A stretch of 64,000 nucleotides of DNA from Sceloporus undulatus (taxonomy: Eukaryota; Chordata; Lepidosauria; Squamata; Phrynosomatidae): contig NC_056529.1 of NCBI RefSeq assembly GCF_019175285.1, forward strand, positions 19,772,673 to 19,836,672, read 5' to 3'. How positions within the stretch are numbered: position 1 is the stretch's first letter; every line of letters starts with the position of its first letter. A program made the position numbers and the translations under genes. Shown here piece after piece: positions 22,140 to 31,249 of this stretch. The notes below the pieces were generated by a model. That model did not search any database. It was given only the letters and a program-made list of their open reading frames with translations, and had not been told where the DNA came from.

Positions 22140-22245
22140 TCTACGCTGCAGAATTAATCCAGTTCGACACCGGTTTAATTGCCAGGGCTCAATGCTATGG
22201 AGTCCTGGGATTTTTCTTGTGGCACCAGAGCTCTCTGACAGAGAA
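22140..22245. mobile_element. Half of a palindromic MITE, relative of 17498-17704
   Basis: Begins tctacgctgcagaattaatc and runs to gagctctctgacagagaagg; the second arm is missing and replaced by (AATAAT)n. Confidence 0.6.
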
Positions 22246-22264
22246 GGCTAATAATAATGATGAT

Positions 22265-22514
22265 AATAATAAGAAGTCAAAGACTTTGATGGTCGGCATC
22301 TATAGCTTTTTGTGGTTTGGGGATGGTGGTTATGTGGCCATGTTCTAGAAGAGTTTATTCCTGACGTTTCGCCGGCATCCGTGGCTGGCGTCTTACCAAA
22401 GTTTCATTATGAAATGCATTCTCCGAAGATGCCAGCCACAGATGCAGGCGAAACGTCAGGGATAAACACTTCTGGAACATGGCCACATAGCCTGAAACCC
22501 CCACAAAAAACCTA

Positions 22515-22515
<1 letters not shown>
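22265..22515. mobile_element. Penelope-like repeat dimer, head to head
   Basis: Minus-oriented arm 22265-22396 and plus-oriented arm 22397-22515, ending in (ATT)n. Both contain the gacgccagccac or gatgccagccac, ggcgaaacgtcagg and gaacatggccacata blocks. Confidence 0.58.

Positions 22516-22562
<47 letters not shown>
22515..22562 (+). repeat. (ATT)n microsatellite
   Basis: About 16 near-perfect ATT units, grown from the tail of the Penelope-like repeat. Confidence 0.9.
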
Positions 22563-22565
<3 letters not shown>

Positions 22566-23194
22566 TTTCTCATATACTGGCTTTCATTCTCTCATAATTC
22601 CAGGGCAATCAAACTGGATTATTTTTGCAGCGCGGATGTAGCCCTATCCATTTCTTCTTCCTCTCCAATCTTATTCATTTTTGTTTAATACTCATGCAAT
22701 TCAATAGAATTGCAATTTAGCGACACTAATGCAATTTCACAACCTCGAAACTCACCTGCTCTTCTCTTTTTTGGAAAATGAGGTAGATGGATTTAAGATA
22801 AAATTAGGAGAGAAGAAGCAGTAACCCTAACCTTTCCATTCCCCCAATTCACAGTTATTGGTCCCTCTTAATTCGTTGCATCAGATATTATTGGTTCTCC
22901 GACCAGGATTTTAAAGCAGAGAAAGGAGGAGTATTTTTGGAAGAGGATTGCTATTAAATGATGGACCTGTCGCAGCTAATATTATTTGAAGGCTTTCAGT
23001 TTCCATGGTGCCCTGACAACCTGACAATGCTTTAAATCAATCTTCAATAAAAAGGCCTTTTCTCCCATCCTTCTCCCTTCTTCTTCCCATTTTTGGACAT
23101 AAAACCTCTGGACATTAATCTGTCTTTGATGCATGCTTGAAAGGTTTTGCAGCTGCTATAGTCTCCCATTTAATCATATATATATATATATTAT

Positions 23195-23930
23195 TATTTT
23201 AGAAATTATTTCAAAGCCATGGAATGAAATATATTCCTTGGCTTTGGAAAATAATTTCTAATAATAATAATAATCAAAAATCAAGCCTTGCAATTGCAAT
23301 TACAAGTCTGAGATGATGAAGGCTATAATTGTTATAGCTAAGAATATATATATATATATATTGATGGTGGAAGGCAAGCCATTTATTTCTTTATCTGGAA
23401 GCTATCTTTGTTGTTGTTATCATTTCTTAACTACAACTATTATAGCCTTCATCATCTCAGGCTTGTAATTGCAATCGCAAGCTTTGCTTTTTGAATATTA
23501 TTATTATTATTATTATTATTATTTAAAATTATTTCCCAAAGCCATGGATTGTTGGATCTGTGGGTATGAAAATAATTTTTAAAATTAATATTAAAATGTT
23601 AATTAATATTAAAATCAGTATTAAAGTAATATTACAAATTAATATTAAAATAAAAAATTAAAAGTTATCTTGTAACTTCAATTATCTTATCATTTCTTAA
23701 CTACAACTTCATTATCTCAGACTTGTAATTGCAATTGCAAGGTTTACATTTTGAATTATTATTATTAATTAATTAATTAAAATTATTTTCCAAAGCCATG
23801 GATTGTTGGATCTTTGGGTATAATTTTTTTAAATTAATATTAAAATCAGTATTAAAACCAATATTACAAATTAATATTAAAATTAAAAAAATAATATATA
23901 TTTTTTTTTTAAAAGTAATCTTTCTGAGGG
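23195..23930. repeat. AT-rich cluster of inverted and direct repeats
   Basis: A 60 bp hairpin at 23202-23262 (aattatttcaaagcca/tggctttggaaaataatt). A block at 23283-23345 is repeated in inverse at 23424-23485 and again at 23692-23743, sharing tgcaattacaagtctgagat. Two copies of caaagccatggattgttgga follow (about 23538 and 23790), resembling the right part of the MER2-like MITE. (ATT)n and (AT)n runs fill the gaps. Confidence 0.7.
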
Positions 23931-23935
23931 AAAGG

Positions 23936-24085
23936 AACATGTAGTTTGACACCTCCAACCGAGAACCCTGGGATTTGTAGTTCTGTGAAGTCCTAGCTCT
24001 CTTTGGCAGGAAAGGCTGAAGGCCTTGGTGAAACTACAAATCCCAGGATAGCATAGGCCTCAGCGCTTAAAGTGACTGATGTGAG
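23936..24085. mobile_element. Palindromic MITE beside the GINS2 promoter
   Basis: Arms gaaccctgggatttgtagtt and aaactacaaatcccaggata enclose a tctttggcagg core. It ends as the promoter begins and carries a ZNF143-like ACTACAAATCCCAG block. Confidence 0.65.
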
Positions 24086-24089
24086 CCGG

Positions 24090-24801
24090 TAACCAATCAC
24101 ATGGAAGCGTCCGAGAAAAGAGCCAATCAGAATGCAGGAACTGGGATACGTCACATATATAAGCATTACTCTCCAGCCAATAGCTATTAAGGATAGGCGG
24201 GGCTAACTGAGTCCCTGAACTAGGCAAGACCAAGCGGTAGTGGCCGGGCTTTACTGGACTTTCTCTTCCCGCTCAGCCAATAGAAATCGGCGCTGCTTTA
24301 AGCCGGGAGGGGAAAAGCCTAGTGGGCGTGGTTTGATAGCTCATCCCAGCCAGTAGTCGACACCGCTACCTCAGAGTGCGGAAGGGAAGGGGGAGGAACC
24401 CAAGCATTTCATAGGAGGAAGAGTGGGCAATAACTTTCTCTTCCCAACCAATAGGAGTGAATGCGCTCGCTCGAGGAAAAGCCGAGTCTTTCACTGGACG
24501 ACGAGGTGGCAGTAAGCGATGATTGCTCGCTGTCATAACCAATGAAACGTCGAGTTGCCTCAGGGGGCTGGGGAAGTGGTCGGGGATTGCTTCCCGTTTC
24601 CATCCAATAGAACGTCGAGTTGTCACAGGCGGATGAAATGGTGGGTGGGGGCTGTTGGCCCTCCTAACCAATGGAAGACCCAATGGGCGGGGATTGATCG
24701 TTCTCCCAACCAATGGGAGACAGAGCTACCTGAGGCGGTCTCTCTTGATTTTCACAGCCGGCGGCCATTGAACGCTGAACGACGCTGAACTCTTTTTGGG
24801 A
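24090..24801 (+). promoter_or_regulatory. GINS2: GINS2 promoter / CpG-rich region with ten CCAAT boxes
   Basis: Ten perfect CCAAT motifs, all on the plus strand, start at 24093, 24123, 24177, 24277, 24448, 24539, 24604, 24668, 24680 and 24710, with one CCAGT variant near 24353. CCAAT is the NF-Y site. GC boxes (aggcggggc near 24195, gggcgtgg near 24325, gggcgggg near 24685) and E2F-like ttcccgc sites (about 24267 and 24590) are interspersed. A YY1-like gcggccattg lies about 45 bp before the start codon. The mix fits a cell-cycle-regulated replication gene. Several blocks between CCAATs look alike (acgtcgagttg recurs after two of them), so the region seems built from a decayed tandem repeat of about 65-95 bp. 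Confidence 0.8.
24146..24165 (+). promoter_or_regulatory. CRE-like site next to a TATA-like box
   Basis: TACGTCA (24147-24153) runs straight into catatataag (24154-24163), a TATA-like sequence flanked by CCAAT boxes. It could mark an alternative upstream start site for GINS2 or for a separate noncoding transcript. This is inferred from motifs only. Confidence 0.35.
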
Positions 24802-24891
24802 ATGGAGGCCGCCGAAGTGGAGTTCTTGGCCGAGCAAGAAATGGTCACCATCATCCCCAACTTCAGCCTCGACCGGATTTACCTCATTGGG
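24802..24891 (+). CDS. GINS2: GINS2 exon 1 (codons 1-30)
   Basis: Starts at ATGG and ends ATT GGG before gtgagc in phase 0. It encodes the N-terminal beta-domain start, ending IYLIG. It lies at the downstream edge of the CpG-rich promoter. Confidence 0.97.
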
Positions 24892-27800
24892 GTGAGCGCT
24901 GAGGGCGGCCGAAAGCGGGGAAGAAGGGACCCTGAGGGACAGGAACCGATAAACACAAGGGACTTCTATTCTATGGGGAGGAATGGCAGCCTGACTCAAC
25001 CTGGAGGCCCACCACAATTCCCATCATCCCCAGCAGCCTACATGAGGCTATAAGGCTTGCAGGGAGTTTTTAGGGTTGGGATTGTATTTAATATATGTAT
25101 GTGTGTGGCACACACACACTATAATTAATTAATTGCACATTAACATAGTTATTTAAATATACATTAATTATATATTAACTAATCATAATATAATATATAA
25201 ACATAATATATAAATTTAATTATATATATAGTATTGTATATATAATAAATAAATCGAATTAATTATATATTAATATATATATAGTTATTTAAATACATAT
25301 TATATATTAATTATATATAATATATACACATTTTATTTATTTAATTGAATAAATATGTATGTATATGTATATAATATAAATAATTAAATATTGATATATA
25401 ATTAATAGATTGTATGTATTTATATACATACATATGTATATAAATATATAAAATTAATTAATTATATATTAATATATTAGTATATAATTATTTAAATACA
25501 TATTAATTAGACATTAATTAATTATAACATAATTTCATATTTATGTATATTAATAATAAAACTATGCACCCGGATTGCAGTTTCCCTCTTCTCCTGCCGC
25601 TTCCCTCCTTACCAAGCGTTATCATCTTTTCTAATGAGCCTTTTGTTGTTATTTGTTCAAAGAACAGTAATAATAATATTGTTTATTTCTTATTTTTCAG
25701 CTTGATTTGCTCTAGGACTCATTTATTCGTTCATTTTAGGAGTCCGCGGTATTCATAGAACTCTTCTCCGGCGCCACATTTCTAAATGAGTGTCTTCCTG
25801 TCAGTTTTCTTCACTGTCTTGGTTTTACAACTGTACATAAAGACTGGAAACATTATGGCAATGGATCTGTTTAAATGAATGGAATACGTAATATAAATGA
25901 CCCAAGAACCTTAATGTTTTTCCACTGTGGTTCTCTTTTGTAGGGGGACCTGGGTCCCTTCAATCCTGGGCTGCCTGTGCAAGTGCCGCTCTGGCTGGCT
26001 ATTAACCTGAAGCAGAGACAGAAGTGTCGACTGATACCTCCAGAGTGGATGGATGTGGGTAAGGAAGAGCTTATCTCCTCTTTTAGTTATTGAGTTAGTA
26101 GTTGTGGAGTTGTCTCTATTGGTAGGAGCTAGGCCTTGCCACTAGAGTCAGTTGCTCATCAGTTTCTAAAATGTGTCACAGTTGCTTTTTTAATGGTTTA
26201 CATATCCACATAGATATTGCTGCATTTCAGTAATAGTTTTGCTTTAATAGAACTTGACATTTTAAAAGTCTTCTCATGTCAAGCAGGACTCTACCAGACA
26301 GCTTTGCTTATGTTGTTCTGCCAGGGTTTTTGAGTGTTGGCGAAAGGTGGCACCTTAGTAGAAAAGCTGGTTTACTTTTTCCCAGTGCTATAGTTTGCTA
26401 GACTAACACAGACATAGGTTAATAATAATAATAATAATAATAATAATTATTTTTATTTATATACTGCTATTCCACAATTATCAGCGGTGAACAGCAAGTA
26501 AGCTAATTAGCAAGTAAGCTAATTTGCCCCCAACAAAATCTGGGTACTCATTTTAGCGACCTCGGAAGGATGCATGCCTGAGTCGAGCTTGGGCCCTCTT
26601 GCTGGTCTTGAACTCGCAACCATGTGGTTTCGAGTGAATGGCTGCAGTACAGGCATTTAACCACTGCGCCACCAGTGTACAGTAAAATTGCAATACAATA
26701 CAAAAAATTGCAAGGCTTCTCTCCCCCTCAAGATGGTGGTTGGAGGTTAATCACTTTGCTCGTTGCCAAAGTCATCCCATTGGATCTTGACATTTGCTGT
26801 TTTGCTTAAAAGATTCCACCTTCAGCAACATCTTGCTCTTTGTAAGCCATCCTTCTCTTTGTCTGTCCTTTCTAGAAAAGCTGGAGCAAATCCGAGAGCA
26901 GGAGCGCAATGAAGACACTTTCACACCGATGCCTAGCCCTTACTACATGGAATTAACTAAATTGCTGTTGAACTAGTGAGTAGGTTTCCCACTGTAACAC
27001 ACTCTCACTTTGTTCTTAGTGGAAAGACATCTAATGGACAAATTCTTATACTGTTTATGTACAAAAGCATCCAGGTCATGTCAGATTCGAATTTGGGAAA
27101 CAGGAGAGAGTATTACAGTGTGCAAGGTGCGAAAGTGCAGTAGTGCTCAGATTTTGGTCCTCCATATATTTGGGACTACAGCTCTTGGAAGGCCTGGCCA
27201 GCTTGGCTGGTGGCCACCGATTCTGAAAGCTGAGGTCCAAAACACTTGGCGGACCAAAGTCTGAGCACCACTAGTCTTGCCTGATGTGTTCATCTCTTTT
27301 AACATGCATCAATAGTGCTTGTCTTGGTAGCATTTGTCTTTTTTCTCCTTTGGGACTCTCCACATTTACTGGGGTTAGGGGCACAGGACCCCCGTGAATG
27401 GGGAAAAACCACAAATATCAAAAACACTGTGTTTTTACCTGAGAGAACACCTCTCTAGGAATCTCTAGGTCCTCCAGTGCAACTCTGGTCAACATCTGCC
27501 AGCCATTGACTATAAAATTGCGCTGGAGGAGCTATAAATGCCCAATGGAGTATTCTCTCCAGGAATCTTTAGGTCCTTCAGTGTGACTTTTGGTCAGAGT
27601 TGACCATAGAGTTGCAGTGGAGGACCTAGAGATTCCTAGAGAGTGCGTATTAATAAAATCCGTGAATAATCAGATCCGCAAAAGTCAGAGCTGCAAGCGT
27701 GTAGGGATGAGTGTACTTTCAGTAATACAAGGTTAGATTGTTGGAACATTAAATAGTGGCCTATAATAAAGCATGTTCAGTGGGGGACATTCACTTGTCT

Positions 27801-29319
27801 TTGAAAGAATGAAAAACAATGTTATTTATTGTGCAGAAGCTGAGCAATATTGCTTGGGTCCAAGCTTTGTTATACTGATCATTTATAGTGTTTGCGTCTT
27901 TCACAGCATACACTGATAAATTTTCCCCTTTTCATTAGTGCTGCAGACAATATTCCAAAGGCAGACGAGATCCGAACATTGGTTAAAGATACATGGGACA
28001 CTCGACTAGCAAAACTCCGGTTGTCTGCAGATAGCTTTGTCAGACAGCAAGAAGTGCATGCCAAGGTAAAAGAAATTCATTATAATCTGATGAGTTATTG
28101 AACAGTGTATTTGTTAAGCCAAGGGTTTACAAATTCAGATGTTGTCATGATCTGATAGTAAAAGTGATTGTGACTTTTGTTAATAATAATAATTTGTTTT
28201 ATTTATATACCGCTATTCCAAAGATCATAGCGGTGAACAGCAAGTAAGCTAATTAGCAAGTAAGCTAATTTGCCCCCAACAGTCTGGGTACTCATTTTAG
28301 CAACCTCGGAAGGATGCAAGCCTGTTAGGCTGTAGACTCCTGTTAGCTAAGGAAGTAGCAGGTTTCAGATTTTTACTACAGGTATATGATTTCTTTCCTT
28401 CTTGCTCAACTTTGTATTGAGAGCATAGCTAAGTCTGAAGTTGTTTCCCTAGTTATGATTGATAGTATACTATGTTCTTCTGAAGTGATGTGCATTTACT
28501 TTGCTATGGAAGTGTTATCAGTGAGCTCTTATCAAATGCACTCCCTGCTTGTGTGCATGATAAAACAAGTCTCTCTTTGAAATATTATTACACTTGTGTA
28601 ACTCGTAAGCTGTAGTATGTCAAGCAACTTTTGTATTGGCTTTTCTGAATTGGCGCAGGCTTGGCATAGCTTCCGACTGCTTTTGGTGCATGCGTCATCT
28701 GCATGCCTTGCCCCAAACGCAGCCCGAAGCCAGCACTTTTGCTTCTATGCTTTGGGCCTCAGACTTCCAGAACTTAGTGCCATTCACAAACATTGGATTG
28801 CCACTCTCCTCAGCGTCAGCTATCAGGGCCAGTGAGGAGGGATCTCTAAAGCTGTAGCCCAAAACAACTGAAAGACATCTGATTGGGGAAGGCTGGACTG
28901 AAGTTCGTTTCTGTGGGTGATGTTCAGTTACAGGTAGAAGTCGGTAAGAGCCATCTTGACCCCCATCCTACCTTCCAAATTCTACATGAAATACATCTGA
29001 AATCACAGTGGTAGGTTTTTTTTCTGTATCCTTGTTTGGAATATTCTGGAAGAGAAGCATAAACCTATATAGGCTGATGTTCTGGACTTCCAATTCCCGT
29101 TAGTCCCAAGGAATGCTGAAGCTGTGGTTATTCTCAATATGATCACAGTTGTCGTCGTCCTTTTGTAACACGTATCCCCTTGTCTCTTACAAGCTGGATA
29201 ATCTGACGTTGATGGAGATCAACACAACTGGTGCTTTCCTCACCCAAGCTTTAGATCACATGTACAAGCTCCGCACAAATCTTCAGCCTGGAGGGAGCAC
29301 ACAATCCCAGGACTTTTGA
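24802..29319 (+). CDS. GINS2: GINS complex subunit 2 (PSF2), complete, five exons
   Basis: Five exons join in frame to 558 nt, encoding 185 residues, the same length as human PSF2: 24802-24891, 25944-26058, 26876-26975, 27939-28065 and 29194-29319. Recognisable blocks are [20 protein letters not shown] at the N-terminus, [20 protein letters not shown], the start of the alpha domain at [38 protein letters not shown], and the C-terminal [19 protein letters not shown] ending in SQDF. PSF2 is one of four GINS proteins (SLD5, PSF1-3). With CDC45 and MCM2-7 they form the CMG helicase that unwinds DNA at replication origins and forks in the nucleus. All introns are GT-AG. The start codon follows the GC-rich promoter, and its first residues match the family. 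GSE1 converges on it from the right. Confidence 0.98.
24975..25066. mobile_element. Fragment of the same hAT-like MITE family in GINS2 intron 1
   Basis: cctggaggcccaccacaatt then cccatcatccccagcagcct, the typical centre of the family; ends decayed. Confidence 0.45.
25080..25560. repeat. 480 bp TA-rich low-complexity tract in GINS2 intron 1
   Basis: Nearly pure A/T, dominated by attaattatata, tatataat and acatacatatg motifs with no clear unit. It begins about 190 bp after exon 1 and sharply contrasts with the CpG-rich promoter beside it. Confidence 0.8.
25944..26058 (+). CDS. GINS2: GINS2 exon 2
   Basis: Acceptor ttttgtag, donor gtaagg. It encodes [20 protein letters not shown] through PPEWMDV and ends one base into the next codon. 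The acceptor is followed by four Gs, and phase 0 gives the family-standard double glycine (IGGDLG) across the junction. Confidence 0.97.
26416..26684 (-). mobile_element. tRNA-derived SINE (family B)
   Basis: In reverse complement: tggtggcgcagtggttaaat A box, gttgcgagttcaagacc B box, body with gagtacccagattttgttgg, tail tatataaataaaa plus (TTA)n. It differs from family A in body and tail. Lies in GINS2 intron 2. Confidence 0.75.
26876..26975 (+). CDS. GINS2: GINS2 exon 3
   Basis: Acceptor tttctag, donor gtgagt. It encodes [16 protein letters not shown] then [17 protein letters not shown] and ends two bases into a tyrosine codon. A tRNA-derived SINE lies about 190 bp upstream in the intron. 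Confidence 0.97.
27138..27283. mobile_element. hAT-like MITE, same family as 16624-16765
   Basis: agtgctcagattttggtcct to aaagtctgagcaccact, with gggactacagctcttggaag between. In GINS2 intron 3. Confidence 0.62.
27350..27716. mobile_element. Tigger-like MITE, same family as 14755-15771
   Basis: Starts near ccacatttactggggttagg and shares the ggaatctctaggtcctcc and ggacctagagattcctagag modules, in two copies. It ends at aatcagatccgcaaaagtc and following bases. Lies in GINS2 intron 3. Confidence 0.65.
27939..28065 (+). CDS. GINS2: GINS2 exon 4
   Basis: Acceptor ttcattag, donor gtaaaa. It encodes [20 protein letters not shown] then [20 protein letters not shown] and AK, ending in phase 0. It fits the alpha-helical core of PSF2. 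Confidence 0.97.
28177..28326 (-). mobile_element. tRNA-derived SINE (family B), head missing
   Basis: Shares the tail, the duplicated caagtaagctaatt motif and the gtctgggtactcattttagc body with 26416-26684. Lies in GINS2 intron 4. Confidence 0.7.
29194..29319 (+). CDS. GINS2: GINS2 exon 5 and stop
   Basis: Acceptor cttacaag. It encodes [20 protein letters not shown] and the C-terminal tail ending SQDF, with TGA at 29317-29319. The 3'UTR follows; its end is not certain. An AATAAA at 30965-30970 is a candidate signal. Confidence 0.97.
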   Translation: MDNLTLMEINTTGAFLTQALDHMYKLRTNLQPGGSTQSQDF

Positions 29320-31249
29320 CAGCACAAATCTGTACATTGACTTTCTGTACACTGACTTTGCTCAACAGTCTTTCCTGAATCTTAAAATCAGTCACATCTA
29401 TAGTATTACTCACCTTTGGTAAGTTTCATTGAAAGCAAAAAGTATTTTGTGGTGAATTTTGATACAGTGTTTGGTAGTATTTGCTTGTGGGCAAGTTGTG
29501 CAGCATCTGCCAGGGTTACAAGGGATCAGTTTGTTCTGAGGGCCATGGCGTCTTGCTCCAACAACCATCCTTAGTAAATACATGTTTTGATCCAGCAGCA
29601 TCCAGGTGCCTGTGTTGCTGTGGCTGTCATTCCAAAATGAATTGGTTAGAGTTCTTCACCATCCTCTTTGCTGGATGGTTTTATTCCTTGTCTTAAACTA
29701 GGAGGAGGTGGAACCAATTAGTCCTCTCTCCGAGGGATCCAACTCCTCGGTGGGCCCTATTTTCTTGTGCCTCCAGGAGAAATGACTGAGTCTCTTTTAA
29801 ACACCTGGCTGCACAGCACTCCTGTGGGCCTGCCTCAGAGTGATATGTAACTGCTAACCCATCTTTCCAGAGTGGCATAGTGCTGCTACTTGTTGTAGTC
29901 AATTTGTCAGCTGTTCTTATATGTAAAGGCATTCTTCCTAGCAATACGGGATCTTTTTCCTTGACAGCAACTACGCAAGTGTAGTGCTTTTGTGTATGTG
30001 TGTCTGCTAAGAGGGAGAATGAGACACTCGGTGAGGAAATGGATCCACAGAAATGAGGCACATCACTTGATTTGGTTTGTCCTGTCTATCTTAACCCTGT
30101 ATTCAAGATTGTCCTCTTTTCTTTCCTCTAGTCTTTTGTTTGTTTCAGCTGGATCTCATTTTAATTACATAGTTACTCATTGGCTGGTAGTGGCCAGGCC
30201 ATCAGACATATTATGACTGTTCTTAGCTGTCAGATTATAAACTATAGGAGATACTAATAAGAGAAGGGTCCAGGCTAAATACCACTACACTGGTAAGTGC
30301 CAATGAGATGTTTTCTTAACTAGACAGCAGTTAAAAGGTGCCTTTGCTTATCTCTCAATACTGTGACCTCTGCTGGCTGGCCATGGGATATTTCTCATGA
30401 AAAAGGAACACCTAAAGAAATGTAGCATTTGTAAGTATTGTGGTTTTGATACCTTTTAGAGAAATGTTTGGCAAAAACTGAATGAAACACTTGATACCTA
30501 GAATGAAACAATTGATGTTTAGAATGGAATGATGTTTGGAATACAAAAAAAGTAGTAATACAGCTTGCCTTTGTTCCTTATTGACCCTTTTAACTCTCTT
30601 GGTTAGTGCCTTCCCCCTCTCTAGGTGTGAAAACCAACAATTTAACCCCTTGAGAAGTATATTTCTTTTGCTATTGCACTGTGAATTTATTAAATATGGA
30701 ACTAGATCTTGCTTGTACTGAAAAAAACTGTAGTCCCAACTACACTGCCATTGAAATCTGCTTCTAATCTCTTCTTTTTAAAATCACAATAATCATCTTT
30801 ACCTTATATGAGGAATCAGTTGTACTTCAGGCCATGGTTATGCTTATTCATGCGCACACACATGGTTTCTAATCATAGCTGATTTCTCTGTTTTTACTTC
30901 TCCTATACTACCTAAAAGTGACTAATAATTATATTATTATTTTGACTCAGTGCTAGCATCTTGGAATAAATGTCCCAGAGTAGCTGCAGCTGCTAGGCTT
31001 CACGGCTTTCTAGCTTGTCTGTTCATCTTCTTGGGGAGATAATAACCTACCTTAATACTGCTGTTTCAAAGTTTGCTGTAGACACCTTCATATGTTGAAA
31101 CTGTCTACATCCCCGATGAAGCTGTTTGTAGTGCAAAATTTAATCTGTGTCTTCTACCTAAGAGTCTATTCAGGTACAATTAGTGCTTCAGTTTTTAAAC
31201 TTATACACAAGTGTCGTAGCTTCTGTTCACCGCTGGGGCTGGGAAAACA
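29320..31249. other. GINS2 3' flank / 3'UTR, no further gene seen
   Basis: Mostly unique AT-leaning sequence without convincing exons. AATAAA at 30965-30970 is the best plus-strand poly(A) signal candidate. The short frames here have no conserved content. Confidence 0.4.

Larger units (their letters stand above)
16013..23194. other. C16orf74 3' sequence and intergenic DNA
   Basis: No conserved coding sequence recognised. The 3'UTR end is unclear; the first AATAAA on this strand (17518-17523) is inside a MITE. Confidence 0.5.
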
